From NCBI RefSeq assembly GCF_006402735.1, contig NZ_CP017174.1:1677001-1741000 (forward strand): a stretch of DNA of 64,000 nucleotides, written 5' to 3'. Below are positions 9,353 to 19,801 of the stretch, in pieces. The notes below the pieces were generated by a model. The model was not told where the DNA came from. It was given only the letters and a program-made list of their open reading frames with translations, and ran no database searches. The DNA is from Myxococcus xanthus (GTDB taxonomy: Bacteria; Myxococcota; Myxococcia; Myxococcales; Myxococcaceae). The translations under genes and the position numbers were made by a program. Each line of letters begins with the position of its first letter. Position 1 is the first letter of the stretch.

Positions 9353-10255
9353 ATGGCCTCCAAAACCTCGAAGGTAGAGCCCCTCATCCGCAAGTGTGTC
9401 ATCCCGGCAGCCGGCTTGGGCACGCGCTTCCTGCCGGCGACCAAGGCGGTTCCCAAGGAGATGCTGCCTATCGTCGATACTCCGACGCTCCAGTACATCG
9501 TGGAAGAGGCGGTATCCGCCGGCATCGAGGATGTCGTCCTCATCAATGGCCGCGGCAAGAGCGCCATCGAGGACCACTTCGACATCGGCTTCGAACTGGA
9601 GACGACGCTGCGTGCGCGCGGCAAGGAGTCCGAGGCCGACAAGCTGCGCGCCATCGCGGACCTCGTGCGCGTCGTCAGCATCCGTCAGAAGGAGCCCAAG
9701 GGACTGGGCCACGCGGTGCTGTGCGCCAAGAGCGTCATCGGCGACGAGCCCTTCGGCGTGTTGCTGGGCGACGACATGATTGACGCCGAGGAGCCGGGAA
9801 TCCGCCAGCTCGCTCGCGTGTACCGCCAGTACAACCAGGCGGTCATCGCGCTCATGGAAGTGCCGGAGAGTGAGACGCACATGTACGGCATCGCCGCGGG
9901 CACGGACCTGGGTGATGGCGTCATGCGCATCGACCGCATCGTGGAGAAGCCGAAGAAGGGCACCGCGCCCTCCAACCTCGCCGTCATCGGCCGCTACGTG
10001 CTGCCGCCCGACATCTTCCCCATCCTGGAGAACCAGACGCCGGGTGTGGGCGGCGAAATCCAGCTCACCGACGGCCTGGCCACGCTCCAGCAGTCGAAGG
10101 GGCTGCTCGGCTACCGCTTCAAGGGTCAGCGCTATGACGCGGGCGACAAGGTGGGGTACCTGAAGGCCAACATCGCCTACGCGCTCAAGCGTCCGGACCT
10201 GCGTGCCGGGCTGCTCGAGTACATGCGTGAAGTCGTGAAGACGGAGAAGCCGTGA
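9353..10255 (+). CDS. galU: UTP--glucose-1-phosphate uridylyltransferase
   Basis: The enzyme makes UDP-glucose from UTP and glucose 1-phosphate, feeding polysaccharide, LPS and glycolipid synthesis in the cytoplasm. The 300-residue product has the nucleotidyltransferase signature AAGLGTRFLPATK at residues 19-31, the following KEMLPIVD, and VEEAVSAGI, all characteristic of bacterial GalU. The open frame continues upstream, but the ATG at 9353 leaves a normal short lead before the signature. The last codons overlap the next gene by four bases (GTGA), so the two are probably translationally coupled. Confidence 0.93.
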   Translation: MASKTSKVEPLIRKCVIPAAGLGTRFLPATKAVPKEMLPIVDTPTLQYIVEEAVSAGIEDVVLINGRGKSAIEDHFDIGFELETTLRARGKESEADKLRAIADLVRVVSIRQKEPKGLGHAVLCAKSVIGDEPFGVLLGDDMIDAEEPGIRQLARVYRQYNQAVIALMEVPESETHMYGIAAGTDLGDGVMRIDRIVEKPKKGTAPSNLAVIGRYVLPPDIFPILENQTPGVGGEIQLTDGLATLQQSKGLLGYRFKGQRYDAGDKVGYLKANIAYALKRPDLRAGLLEYMREVVKTEKP

Positions 10256-11007
10256 AGCGCACCGTTGCACTCCTCGCTGTCCTGGTCTCCTTCGCCGCGG
10301 CGGCCTACGTGCTGCCCGGCAGCTCCATCATCCGCCGCATGTCGGCGGAGCGCGCCGAGCTGAGGCTGTCCACGTTGCGCGTGGAAGGCTCCCTCAGCTT
10401 CGGAGGCCCGGCCGTCAAGGAGGCCGGCGCCGCGCTGGGGACGCCCACGGACCGCCCGGAGGTGCAGGGTGACGGCGTGCTGTCCATCCGCGTTCCCGGC
10501 CGCTGCCGCTTCGAGGCCTCCGTGCCCGACGGCAACGCCCAGTCCGCGGTGGTCCAGTCGGGTGGCCGCCGTCGCGTGCAGGGGACCGAGATTCCCTCCA
10601 TGTCGGCGCTCGTCTCGCAGGTGTGCCCGCTGCTCGCCACGGGCAGCGGCAACGTGCAGGAGCTGAAGGAGGCGGTGATTCGCCACCTCCAGAACCTGGG
10701 CATCGAGACGGGGCGCACCGGACTGGCGCGCTTCGGCGGCGAGGTGGCCTACGTCATCGGCGACATGGCCGAGGGCCGCCCTCAGTTCTGGGTCTACAAG
10801 GATTCCTTCCGCCCGGCCCGGTTGCGTTACTCGGACGCGTCGGGGACGGCTTGGGATGTCCGCTTCCTGGACTACAACTCGCCCGCCACGGGGGAGTGGC
10901 TGCCCCGCACCATCGAGGTGTGGCGCGGCGGTCAGCGCAACCTGCGCTTCACCGCCTTGAAGGGGGACAACCGGGCCAACCTGCCCGACTCGCTCTTCGC
11001 CCTGTAG
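10252..11007 (+). CDS. Secreted protein of unknown function downstream of galU
   Basis: The GTG start overlaps the galU stop by four bases, indicating one transcript. The 251-residue product has a short basic N-terminus and a hydrophobic stretch (VALLAVLVSFAAAAYVL), a probable signal peptide or anchor, so it is likely exported. The remainder is rich in beta-strand-like alternation. The C-terminal part (the stretch around YKDSFRPARLRYSDASG through the TIEVWRGG segment) loosely recalls LolA-type lipoprotein-binding folds, but I cannot support that assignment firmly. No catalytic motif is evident. Coupling to galU hints at envelope biogenesis, which is inference from position only. Confidence 0.65.
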   Translation: MKRTVALLAVLVSFAAAAYVLPGSSIIRRMSAERAELRLSTLRVEGSLSFGGPAVKEAGAALGTPTDRPEVQGDGVLSIRVPGRCRFEASVPDGNAQSAVVQSGGRRRVQGTEIPSMSALVSQVCPLLATGSGNVQELKEAVIRHLQNLGIETGRTGLARFGGEVAYVIGDMAEGRPQFWVYKDSFRPARLRYSDASGTAWDVRFLDYNSPATGEWLPRTIEVWRGGQRNLRFTALKGDNRANLPDSLFAL

Positions 11008-11115
11008 TCAAAGCCGGCACTTTCCTGAAGTCCTTGCGGCGCTGGCGGCGGCCATGAAGAGTCTGGCCCCGCCTGGCCGGGACTTTCCCCGGCCCGCCAC
11101 GCAGAGGAATGTCCC

Positions 11116-11742
11116 ATGAAGGTGTACGGCCTCCCGATGAGCACTGCCACGCGTTCGGTCCTCACCACCCTGGCGGAGAAGGGCCAGGAGGCGGAGCTCG
11201 TCCTCGTCGACCTCACGAAGGGGGAGCAGAAGAGCCCCGCGCACATGGAGCGCCACCCCTTCGGCGTCATCCCCGCCTTCGAGGACGATGACGGCTTCCG
11301 GCTCTACGAGTCGCGCGCCATCATCCGCTATCTGGACCGCAAGCTGCCGGGGACCTCGCTGACGCCGTCCGACGTGCATGCGTACGCGCGCATGGAGCAG
11401 TTCATCAGCGTGGAGCAGTGTTACTTCTCGCCCTCCGCGATGAAGGTCATCTGGGAGCGCCTCTTCAAGAAGTTGATGGGCGGCGGCGCGCCGGACGAGG
11501 CGCGCATCAGCGACGGCCTGCAGGGCGTCGAGCGCGTCTTCGGCATCATCGAGCCGGTGCTGGGCAAGCAGCAGTACCTGGCGGGAGACGGCTTCTCGCT
11601 CGCCGAGGTGACGTGGATGCCCTACATGGACTTCTTCGTCGCCGCGGGCGGCGCGGAGCTCGTCGGCAAGTACCCGAACGTGGCGGCCTGGTGGGAGCGC
11701 GTCCGGAGCCGTCCTTCGTGGAAGAAGGTCACCGGGGCCTGA
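11116..11742 (+). CDS. Glutathione S-transferase, phi-class-like
   Basis: The 208-residue protein has the two GST domains. The N-terminal thioredoxin-like domain starts MKVYGLPMSTATRSVL, close to the phi-class active-site pattern in which the Ser of the STAT segment activates glutathione. The glutathione-binding segment FGVIPAFEDDDGF then LYESRAIIRYLD follows. The C-terminal helical domain contains YLAGDGFSLAEV and ends with an ARPSW-like motif (SRPSWKKV). The expected reaction is conjugation or reduction with glutathione in the cytoplasm. Length is standard for the family. It stands alone between the galU pair and priA. The GST call is secure; the phi class assignment rests on motif recognition. 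Confidence 0.88.
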   Translation: MKVYGLPMSTATRSVLTTLAEKGQEAELVLVDLTKGEQKSPAHMERHPFGVIPAFEDDDGFRLYESRAIIRYLDRKLPGTSLTPSDVHAYARMEQFISVEQCYFSPSAMKVIWERLFKKLMGGGAPDEARISDGLQGVERVFGIIEPVLGKQQYLAGDGFSLAEVTWMPYMDFFVAAGGAELVGKYPNVAAWWERVRSRPSWKKVTGA

Positions 11743-11802
11743 GCCCCGAAGTGGCCTGCTGACACCCCCGGGTTTCCGTCCCACGGCGGGACCCGGCGGG
11801 GA

Positions 11803-14265
11803 ATGTCAGACCCTTCGCGCACTGTGGACCCCGGTAGCAGGACGGATGGGGCCGGGGTGGTGGTTGAAGGGAGTGTCATGGAACAGCGACCCTTGTGGAG
11901 CGGGGCGGACGCGGCGCCCGCGAAGGCCCCCACGACGCGGGGTTCCAGGGCGGTGCGCACCTCCGGTGTGAAAAGCCGCCGGGAACTGTCCGAGCCCGCC
12001 GCCGCCGCTACAGTGCGCGCCGAAGTGAGCACTCCCGTCCTGGCCTCCATCGCCGTTGGCCGCCCCGTCCGGGGCGAGTTCACCTACACCCTGCCGGACG
12101 AGCTGGCGGGCCGCCTGGAGCCGGGGCAGCGCGTGCTGGTGCCCTTCGGCCGGGGCACGGCGCTGGGCTTCTACCTGGGGCCCGCGTCTCCGCCGACTGG
12201 CGAGAAGGTGAGGCTCAAGGCCGTCCAGCGCGTGCTGGAGGACTCGCCGTCGCTGCCCAAGGACCTCATCGCGCTGCTGCGCTTCGCGGCCGTGCACTAC
12301 CGCTACCCGCTGGGTGAGGTGATTCGCGGCGCGCTGCCGCCCGGCCTGTCGAAGGCCGTGGATGAGAAGGAAGCCAGGCCGGAGGTGCAGCACTTCGCGG
12401 TGGCGCTCGTCAACGAGGTGCCGCCGGAGCTGTCGCGCGCGCCCGCCCAGTCCGCCGCGCTCGCGTACCTGCTGGCGGTGGGAGGCCGCGCGCCGCTGGA
12501 AGAGGTCGCCCACGCGATTCCGGGCGCGCGAGAGACGCTGAAGAAGCTGGCCACGCGCGGCTTCGCCCGTCTGGAGGAGAAGACGGTGGAGGCCAGCGTG
12601 AAGGAGGGTCTGATTCAGGGCCGTCCGGACCACCTCACGCCGGAGCAGGACGCGGCGGGCGTGGTGCTGCGCGCGGCCCTGGACGCGGCGGCCTTCCAAC
12701 CCTTCCTCCTGCACGGCGTCACCGGCAGCGGGAAGACGGAGGTGTACCTGCGCGCGGCCGAGCATGCGCTGTCGCTGGGGAAGGGCAGCCTCATCCTGGT
12801 GCCGGAAATCGCGCTGACGCCGCAGCTGGTGGGCCGCTTCCGCAGCCGCTTCGGCGCGGAGGTGGCGGTGCTGCACTCGGCGCTGAAGGACCGGGAGCGG
12901 CTCTTCCACTGGCAGGCGCTGCGCCGGGGCGACGTGAAGATCGCCGTGGGCGTGCGCTCGGCGGTGTTCGCGCCGGTGGACAACCTGGGGCTCATCGTCG
13001 TGGACGAGGAGCACGACCCGTCCTTCAAGCAGGAGGAGAAGCTGCGCTACCAGGCGCGCGACCTGGCCGTCGTGCGCGGCAAGCAGGCCGGCGCGGTGGT
13101 GGTGCTGGGCTCGGCCACGCCCGCGCTGGAGACGCTGGAGAACGTGAAGCGCGGGCGCTACCAGCTGCTGGAGCTGAAGCGCCGCGTGGATGACCGGCCC
13201 ATGCCCACCATCGAGCTGGTGGACCTGCGCGTGGAGCGTCCGCGCGAGGGCGTGGTGACGGAAGAGGCGCCCATCCTCAGCCCGCCGCTGTTGGAGGCGA
13301 TGGCGGAGACGATTGGCCGCGGCCAGCAGGTCATCCTCTTCCTCAACCGCCGGGGCCACAGCACCGTCCTCCTGTGCGAGGTGTGCGGCCTGTCGCTCAA
13401 GTGCAGCGAGTGTGACGTGTGCCTCACGCACCACCGCTCGCAGAACCGGGTGGTGTGCCACTACTGCGGCTTGGCCATGCCGGTGCCGGAGCAGTGCCTG
13501 GAGTGCACGGGCCCCCTGCTCAAGCTGGGCATCGGCACCGAGCGCGTGGAAGCGGAGGTGCTGGAGCGCATCCCCACCGCGCGTGTCGCCCGGTTGGACC
13601 GGGACTCGGCCAGCAGCGCCGAGCGGCTGACGGAGATGCTGGCCTCGTTCGCGCGCCGGGAGCTGGACGTCCTGGTAGGCACGCAGATGGTGGCCAAGGG
13701 GCACGACTTCCCGGGCGTGACGTTGGTGTGTGTCGTCATGGCGGACACGTCGCTGTCCATTCCGGACTTCCGTGCCGCCGAGCGCACCTTCCATTTGCTC
13801 ACCCAGGTGTCCGGCCGCGCGGGCCGGGGCAAGGACCCGGGGCGGGTGCTGGTGCAGACCTACAATCCGGACGCGGAGCCGGTGCGGCGCGTGCTGGCCC
13901 ATGACTTCGACGGCTTCGCCAATCAAGAACTGGAGTGGCGCAAGGCGCTGGCCTACCCTCCCTATTCGCGCATGGCCGCCGTCCGCCTGGAGGGGGAGCA
14001 TCCCGAACAGACGGCCAGTGTGGCGCGCTCCCTGGGGAACATCGTCTCCCGGCACATGCCCCCTGCGTCCGCCGGGGTCCGCATGCTGGGGCCAGCCTTG
14101 GCGCCCATCTCCCGCATCCGTGGCAAGACGCGCTGGCAACTCCTCTTGAAGGGGCCAACGCATACGGCGCTCGCCCCGCTGCTCGCCCGGGTGGAAGCGG
14201 CCCTGGTCGATGTTCCTTCCGCGGTGAAGGTCGTGATCGACGTGGATCCGGGGGCCATGCTGTAG
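11803..14265 (+). CDS. priA: Primosomal protein N' (replication restart helicase)
   Basis: PriA recognises stalled or repaired forks, unwinds the lagging-strand arm and loads the primosome. From the first ATG the product is 820 residues. The N-terminal 3'-BD domain begins near residue 76 (VLASIAVGRPVRGEF). Walker A is GVTGSGKTEVY near 304, the Walker B box is DEEHD near 400, and a zinc-binding block with nine Cys lies at about 524-570 (begins CEVCGLSLKC). Helicase lobe 2 holds the GTQMVAKGHDFPGV segment. E. coli PriA has 732 residues, so the first 75 residues are an extension. A second ATG at 11878 preceded by GAAGGGAG is a good alternative start. It ends 15 bases before the giant coiled-coil gene. 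Confidence 0.93.
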   Translation: MSDPSRTVDPGSRTDGAGVVVEGSVMEQRPLWSGADAAPAKAPTTRGSRAVRTSGVKSRRELSEPAAAATVRAEVSTPVLASIAVGRPVRGEFTYTLPDELAGRLEPGQRVLVPFGRGTALGFYLGPASPPTGEKVRLKAVQRVLEDSPSLPKDLIALLRFAAVHYRYPLGEVIRGALPPGLSKAVDEKEARPEVQHFAVALVNEVPPELSRAPAQSAALAYLLAVGGRAPLEEVAHAIPGARETLKKLATRGFARLEEKTVEASVKEGLIQGRPDHLTPEQDAAGVVLRAALDAAAFQPFLLHGVTGSGKTEVYLRAAEHALSLGKGSLILVPEIALTPQLVGRFRSRFGAEVAVLHSALKDRERLFHWQALRRGDVKIAVGVRSAVFAPVDNLGLIVVDEEHDPSFKQEEKLRYQARDLAVVRGKQAGAVVVLGSATPALETLENVKRGRYQLLELKRRVDDRPMPTIELVDLRVERPREGVVTEEAPILSPPLLEAMAETIGRGQQVILFLNRRGHSTVLLCEVCGLSLKCSECDVCLTHHRSQNRVVCHYCGLAMPVPEQCLECTGPLLKLGIGTERVEAEVLERIPTARVARLDRDSASSAERLTEMLASFARRELDVLVGTQMVAKGHDFPGVTLVCVVMADTSLSIPDFRAAERTFHLLTQVSGRAGRGKDPGRVLVQTYNPDAEPVRRVLAHDFDGFANQELEWRKALAYPPYSRMAAVRLEGEHPEQTASVARSLGNIVSRHMPPASAGVRMLGPALAPISRIRGKTRWQLLLKGPTHTALAPLLARVEAALVDVPSAVKVVIDVDPGAML

Positions 14266-14280
14266 ACTCGGTGCCCCCCC

Positions 14281-17200
14281 ATGGGCGCACCGGTCCTTCT
14301 CGTCCACGACGACATCGCCAATATCGCCGCCGTGCGGCGCCTGCTCACGCGTGAAGGGTACGAGGTCATCCTCGCCACCTCCGCCGCGGATGCCCTCATT
14401 GCGTACGGGCACCACCTGCCCGTGCTGCTCGTGCTCGCGCCCGGCGTGGAGAGTGGCCGGGGCCACCTCGTGCTGGAGGAGTTGCTCCAGCACCCGGATG
14501 GCAAGTCGGCCCGGGTGTTGCTCCTGGGCGAGTCCATCCCCGGCTTCAGCGCCCCCGTGGCCCAGCTGCCCCTGGAAGGGGCGGCCTTCGTCGAACTGGT
14601 GGATTCGCTGGTCAAGGCCCCCGCGGATGCGGACGCCTGGCACGTGGTGGAGAACCGGGAGCTGCCTCCGTCTGGTGGTGGTGTCTCGGCGGCCACGGGT
14701 GTGGAGTCGGAGTCCTGGCACGCAACCCCGCCGCCCTCGGTGGCGGGCGACCCCGCGCTGGCGAATGCGCTCTTCGGGGACCTGGCGCCGCTGCACCAGA
14801 CGGACTGGGAGCTGGCGGCCATGACGGACGCGGAGCGCTCCGCCCACGAGGCGGCGCAGCAACGCGAGCGTCAGAGCACGCGCGACTTGGACACCGCCAT
14901 GGAGCGGGCGCACCTGGAGGTGGAAGCCCAGGCGATGGCCTCCATCGACTCGGCACTTGCTCCGGACGCGGCGGATGGGTGGGGCGAGCCTTCGCAGGGG
15001 CAGGACTGGGGCTCGGCGGTGGACGCTGAGACGGCCGCCGAGGTGCCCGGAGACGACGCGCAGGGAGCGTCCGTGGGGCTTGAGGGAGAGGACGCCGCGC
15101 CGGCTGAGGATGCGCCGCCGGTGGGACAGCTGGCATGGACGGAGGAGGCTGTTTCTCAGCCTTCGATGCGCACGGCGGCCCTGGCGCCTCGGTTGGGCGA
15201 TGAGGGGTTCTTCGACGTCGACACGCCGGAGGGCCCGACGGGAGACGCCCTCTCCGCGGCGGAGGCGGAGCTGGCCGCCATGCGTGGGGGGCCTTCTTTC
15301 GACTCCGTGAGCGCGGAGGGCTCGCCCTGGACGGAGCTGCCTCCGGACCCCGAGATGGCGCACGCTGGGCGTGTGGGCCCGAGGGGGGATGGGGCGGGCG
15401 ATGTACCCGGTGAGGCGCCGTCCACGGAGCCCGAGCCCGAGCAGGCGGTGGACGCCGAGCCGCAATCGCCGTCATCGGAGACGGAAGACACGTGGGGCAC
15501 GGAGGCGGCGCTCGGTGAGCCCGCGGGCACGCCGGAGCCGGAACAGGCCGCTGAGGAGCCGGACGCGGCGGCGGTCTCCGCGTCCAACTGGGAGTTGCTG
15601 GAGGCGGAGCTGCAATCCGCGTCAGCCCAGTCCCAGGATGACGAGGCGCCGCAGGCGTCGGGCGTGGGGGATGACTGGTTCGACGGGGAGTCCACCGAGA
15701 CGCCGAAGGAGGAGCCTCGCAGCATCGGGGAGGATTGGTTCGACTCGGATGCGGAGGCGTCGAGCCCCGCGCCAGAGGCGCCGCCCGTCGCCGAGACGCC
15801 CGCCCCGGGCGCCGGTGGTTTCGCGGTCCCCGCGCTGATGGCGCAGTGGCAGGCTCAGCAGGAGGAGGCGGAGCGCCAGCTCGAGGAAGCTCACGCGCGT
15901 GTGAGCGCCGTCACCGAGGCGCTGGAGCGGGAAGCCGCGCTGCGCCGCGAACTCGCGCAGCAGGTCCAGGGGCTCCAGGAGCGGCTCGCGGCGGAAGAAG
16001 AGGAGCACTCGCGGGAGTCCTTGCTGCGGGCGGAAGCCGAGGCGGAGCTGGAAGGGCTCCGTCAGCGGGAGTCGCCTTCGTCCATGGACGCCGCCACAAG
16101 GGCGGCCCTGGCGCGCGACGCGCAGGAGACTGGCGACCTGTCGGCGCTGCGCGAGGAGCTGGAAGCGCAAGTCCGGCTCCGTGAGGAAGCGGAGACGCTC
16201 ACCGCCGAGGTCGAGGCCCAGGTCCGCCAGTTCGAGGATGCCTGCGCGGAGGCGGAGCTGCGGGCCATCGACGCGGAGGCCCGCGCGGAGGCCGAGACGC
16301 AGGCCCGTGAGGCAGCGGAGCTTCGCGCAGCGGCGAGCACGCAGGCGTTGCAGGCGCTCGAAGCGCGCCTGGAGTCAGAGGCCGCGGGGCGTGTCGTTTC
16401 GGAGGCCCGCGCCGAGTCGGAGTCCAAGGCCCGTCAGGCCGCGGAGAGCCGGGTCGAGTCCGCCGAGGACCTGACCTCGGTGTCGGAAGCGCGTATCGAC
16501 GCGGAAGCCCGTGCCCGCGAGGCCGCGGAGGCCCGTGCTGATGTGGAAGCACAGGCCCGGCTCGAAGCGGATACGCGTGCGCGGAGCCTGTCGCGAGCCC
16601 TTGAGGAAGCAGAGACGCGTGCGGAGCTGGCGGCGCGTGCACAGGCGGAGGCCGAGGCGCGCGCGGAGCTGGCTGCGCGTGCGTTGGCGGAAGCGGAAGC
16701 CCAATCGGAACTGGTTGCTCGGGCCCTGGCGGACGCCGAGGCGCGTGTGCAGGCGGAAGTCGGTGCGGACGCCCGTGTGGAGTCCGTGGCCACTGCGCTA
16801 GCCGAAGCGGAGGCCCGAGCGGAGATTGAATCCACGGCCCGCGTGGATGCCGAAGCACGGCTTGCGTCCGCGGAGGCAGCGCGTGCCGAAGCCTCGGCGC
16901 GGTCGGAGATTGAGGCCACGGCGCGCGCCGAGGCCGACGCCCGGGTTGAATCGGTCGCGACGGCCCTGGCTGAGGCGGATGCGCGGGCAGAGATTGAGTC
17001 CGCGGCCCGTGTGGATGCTGAGGCGCGTCTGGAGTCCATTGCCACGGCGCGTGCGGAGGCAGAGGCGCGAGCCGAGATTGAGGCAACGGCGCGAGTGGAA
17101 GCTGAGGCGCGTGCTGAAGCCGAGGCGCTGGCTCGCCAGGCGGCGGATGCCCGAGCCGACGCCGAGGCACGCGCACGTGAGGAAGTGGAAGCCCGCGTCA

Positions 17201-19785
17201 CCTCCGAGTCTGATGCGCGCACCGGACAGGAAGCGGAGGCCCGTGCGAACGAGGAGGCTCGCGCGAAGAAGGCGGAAGCCCGGGCTCAGCAAGAAGCGGA
17301 GCGACGTGCAAACGCGGAGGCCCAGGCTAACAGCGAGGCTGCGGCCCGGACGGAGGCCGAAGCCCGTGCGGAGCAAGAAGCCGCTGCACGACTTGAGGCC
17401 GAAGCCCGCGCTGAGCGAGCGACAGCTGCGCTGAAAGACGCCGAGGCCCGAGCCGAGACTGCGGCAGCCGCACTGAAGGACGCCGAGGCCCGAGCCGAGA
17501 GCGCATCGGCCGCGTTGCATGAAGCGGAGGCCCGAACCGAGAGTGCTGTCGCTGCGCAGCAAGCGGCCGAAGCCCGAGTTGAGAGCACAGTAGCCGCATT
17601 GCAAGCCGCGGAGGCCCGCGCCGAGGCAGCGGCGGTCGCAAGACAAGCCGCGGAGGCCCAAACCGAAATTGAGGCCGTCGCGCGACGCGAAGCCGAAGCC
17701 CGCGCGGAAATCGAGGCCGAGGCCCGAGCCGCAGCCGAGACCCGAGCAGAAGCCGAGGTGGCCGCACGGTCCGAAATCGAGGCCCGCGCCGAGCGCGAGG
17801 CGAAGCTGCGTGCGGCAATCGAGGTCCGTGCGGAAAGCGAGGCGTCCTCGCGAACCGATGCGGACACGCGTGCTTCCCGTGAGGCCGAGGCTCGAGCAGA
17901 AGCCGAGGCACGTGCCGAGCACGAAGCCACGTTGCGCGCCGAAGCCGAGGTGCTAGCGAAGGCGGAGACCCAGGCACGCGCGGAGGCTGAAGCCCAGGCC
18001 ACCGCGGAGGCGGAGCGGCGCGCGGAAGCCGAAGCCCGTGCCGAACGTGAAGCGCAGGCCCGTGCCGAAGCCGAAGCCCGCGCCGAACGCGAAGCGCAGG
18101 CCCGTGCCGAAGCGGAAGCTCGCGCCGAGCAGGAGGCCCAGCAGCGCGCCGAAGCGGAAGCACAGGCCAGGCGAGAAGGAGAGTCCCTCGCCGCCGAGAA
18201 GGCACGCGCCCGAACGGAAGAAGAACACCGCGTCACCCAGGCCGAAGCCGAGTCCCAGGCCCGTGCCGAAGCGGAAGCCCGCGCCGATGCCGAGGCGAAG
18301 CGCCGTGCCGAGGCCGAAGCCCGCGTCCAGCAGTCCGCCCAGGCCGAAGCCGAAGCGACCGCCCGTGCGAAGGCCGAAGGCCGCCACCGAACGGCCCTCG
18401 AAGTCCGCCTGGACGCGGAGGCAAAGCAGCGCACGACGCTGGAATCCAGGCTCGAAGAAGAGTCCCGTGCCCGCAACCAATCCGAGTCCCGGCTCCTCGC
18501 GGAGAACGCCAGAATCTCCGAGGAACTCGCCGCGCTCCGCCTCGAGCACCAGCAGTCCCGAGAGAACCTGGCGAAGGAGCGCGAAGCACGCGAGTCCCTC
18601 GAGCAAGCCTTGGAGACACTGCGCACCGAGTCCGCCGAACAGCGGGCCCGCTCCGAGCGCGAGCGCCTGGAACTGGAGGAGCGCGCGCTCCGAGACGCGG
18701 AGGAGGCCGCCGCACAGGCCCGAGCATCCATGCTTCCCCTGGAAGCACCTCCCGGCAGACCCGAGCTGGCCGTGGCCCGCAGTGGCAGCGTCACCCAGGA
18801 TGGCCTGACGAAGCTGGTGCTCCGGCTCTGCGAGGCCCGCATGGAGATGCGGCTGGAGCTGAAGGTGATGAACGCCCTGCGCGTCCTCTGGCTGCGGGAT
18901 GGAGCGCTCGTGGGAGCCGTCTCCTCCGCGCAGGGGGAGTCGTTGGTCGACCGGGCCCGCGCGGACGGACTCATCGACGCGCGACAGGAAGGGGAGCTGC
19001 GGCTGGTGCGCAGCGCCACCACGGCCGCGCTGCTGGACGCGCTGCGGGGCCGGGGCTACCTGCGGGAATCCGAAGCCGTGCCCCTGGTCCAGCGCTACAC
19101 CGAGCAGGTCTTCCTGGACGCGCTGGCGGAGCCCTCGACGCTCTACCGCCTGGTGCCGGAGCCAGCGCCGCACGAGGTGGCGCTCGCCGCCGCCACGCGT
19201 CCGCCGCTGCACCTGTTGGCCGAGGCACTGCGCAACACCCTCACCTCCGAATCCCTGCTGGAGGCCGCCGGAAGCCTGCGCGCGCGCGTCACTCGCGGCG
19301 ACATCCACCTGGCCCCGGATGACTTCGGCCTGCCTTCGCGGGACCTCCAGCTCCTGTCCCAGGTGGATGGAGAGCACACGCTGGAGGCGCTGCTCCTGGG
19401 GGCGGGGCTGCCGCAGGACTCGGCCTTGAAGTCGCTCGCGGTGGCGCGGACGCTGGGGCTCGTCTCGCTGGCGCCCGCCACGGACGAAGACGCCGGGGAC
19501 CTGCCGCCGGAGCTGGACGTCCGGCGCCTGGAATCCAAGTTCGAGGAGATCCAGGACGCGGACTACTTCACGGTGCTGGGGCTGGCCCGCTCGGCGGGGG
19601 GCGAGGAGGTCAAACGCGCCTACGAGCTGCTGGCCGCCGAGTTCCACCCGCTGCGCTTCGCGGGGCACCCCGACCCGGCGCTCCAGCACCGCGCGCAGCA
19701 GATTCGCACCGTGCTCGCCGAGGCCGCTCAGGCCCTGGGAGACGACCGGCTGCGCGCGGAGTACGCCCGAAGCCTGCTCGACTGA
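14281..19785 (+). CDS. Giant pseudo-receiver / coiled-coil / PATAN-like / J-like protein
   Basis: I cannot name this 1834-residue protein. Residues 3-115 look like a response-regulator receiver: VLLVHDD gives the acidic pair at 10-11, but where the phospho-acceptor Asp belongs the sequence reads LLVLAPG. An acidic, Glu/Ala/Pro-rich linker runs to about 515 and contains two WFDS/WFDG motifs. Residues about 520-1485 are one long Ala/Glu/Arg coiled coil, much of it in 14-residue units. A DUF4388/PATAN-like domain follows at about 1500-1720. The last 75 residues (from [13 protein letters not shown]) look like a J domain, but the HPD motif reads HPL. No export signal is present. Layout recalls Myxococcus motility scaffolds with a pseudo-receiver and coiled coil (AglZ, FrzS); a polarity or signalling scaffold role is inference. 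Confidence 0.85.
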   Translation: MGAPVLLVHDDIANIAAVRRLLTREGYEVILATSAADALIAYGHHLPVLLVLAPGVESGRGHLVLEELLQHPDGKSARVLLLGESIPGFSAPVAQLPLEGAAFVELVDSLVKAPADADAWHVVENRELPPSGGGVSAATGVESESWHATPPPSVAGDPALANALFGDLAPLHQTDWELAAMTDAERSAHEAAQQRERQSTRDLDTAMERAHLEVEAQAMASIDSALAPDAADGWGEPSQGQDWGSAVDAETAAEVPGDDAQGASVGLEGEDAAPAEDAPPVGQLAWTEEAVSQPSMRTAALAPRLGDEGFFDVDTPEGPTGDALSAAEAELAAMRGGPSFDSVSAEGSPWTELPPDPEMAHAGRVGPRGDGAGDVPGEAPSTEPEPEQAVDAEPQSPSSETEDTWGTEAALGEPAGTPEPEQAAEEPDAAAVSASNWELLEAELQSASAQSQDDEAPQASGVGDDWFDGESTETPKEEPRSIGEDWFDSDAEASSPAPEAPPVAETPAPGAGGFAVPALMAQWQAQQEEAERQLEEAHARVSAVTEALEREAALRRELAQQVQGLQERLAAEEEEHSRESLLRAEAEAELEGLRQRESPSSMDAATRAALARDAQETGDLSALREELEAQVRLREEAETLTAEVEAQVRQFEDACAEAELRAIDAEARAEAETQAREAAELRAAASTQALQALEARLESEAAGRVVSEARAESESKARQAAESRVESAEDLTSVSEARIDAEARAREAAEARADVEAQARLEADTRARSLSRALEEAETRAELAARAQAEAEARAELAARALAEAEAQSELVARALADAEARVQAEVGADARVESVATALAEAEARAEIESTARVDAEARLASAEAARAEASARSEIEATARAEADARVESVATALAEADARAEIESAARVDAEARLESIATARAEAEARAEIEATARVEAEARAEAEALARQAADARADAEARAREEVEARVTSESDARTGQEAEARANEEARAKKAEARAQQEAERRANAEAQANSEAAARTEAEARAEQEAAARLEAEARAERATAALKDAEARAETAAAALKDAEARAESASAALHEAEARTESAVAAQQAAEARVESTVAALQAAEARAEAAAVARQAAEAQTEIEAVARREAEARAEIEAEARAAAETRAEAEVAARSEIEARAEREAKLRAAIEVRAESEASSRTDADTRASREAEARAEAEARAEHEATLRAEAEVLAKAETQARAEAEAQATAEAERRAEAEARAEREAQARAEAEARAEREAQARAEAEARAEQEAQQRAEAEAQARREGESLAAEKARARTEEEHRVTQAEAESQARAEAEARADAEAKRRAEAEARVQQSAQAEAEATARAKAEGRHRTALEVRLDAEAKQRTTLESRLEEESRARNQSESRLLAENARISEELAALRLEHQQSRENLAKEREARESLEQALETLRTESAEQRARSERERLELEERALRDAEEAAAQARASMLPLEAPPGRPELAVARSGSVTQDGLTKLVLRLCEARMEMRLELKVMNALRVLWLRDGALVGAVSSAQGESLVDRARADGLIDARQEGELRLVRSATTAALLDALRGRGYLRESEAVPLVQRYTEQVFLDALAEPSTLYRLVPEPAPHEVALAAATRPPLHLLAEALRNTLTSESLLEAAGSLRARVTRGDIHLAPDDFGLPSRDLQLLSQVDGEHTLEALLLGAGLPQDSALKSLAVARTLGLVSLAPATDEDAGDLPPELDVRRLESKFEEIQDADYFTVLGLARSAGGEEVKRAYELLAAEFHPLRFAGHPDPALQHRAQQIRTVLAEAAQALGDDRLRAEYARSLLD
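16250..18340 (+). repeat. Degenerate 42-base (14-residue) tandem coiled-coil repeats
   Basis: Within the giant gene the coding sequence is built from degenerate 42-base units encoding 14-residue, two-heptad blocks. Clear examples are three consecutive units around 18040-18165 ([14 protein letters not shown] repeated with small changes) and the [10 protein letters not shown]-type units at 17430-17640. Third-position differences between units show that the array is old rather than freshly amplified. Confidence 0.75.
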
Positions 19786-19801
19786 CGCCCGTCGGACGGA
19801 C

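Noticed and set aside
11806-15465. A 1219-codon open frame on the minus strand across priA and the giant gene.
   Set aside because: It is the antisense shadow of GC-rich coding DNA: its product is rich in Arg/His/Leu/Gln without domains, and priA motifs on the plus strand are unmistakable.
16250-18340. Possible recent horizontal insertion or phage tail-fibre because of the repeats.
   Set aside because: GC and codon use match the flanks, the frame is continuous with conserved end domains, and units differ at synonymous sites, so the array is native and old.
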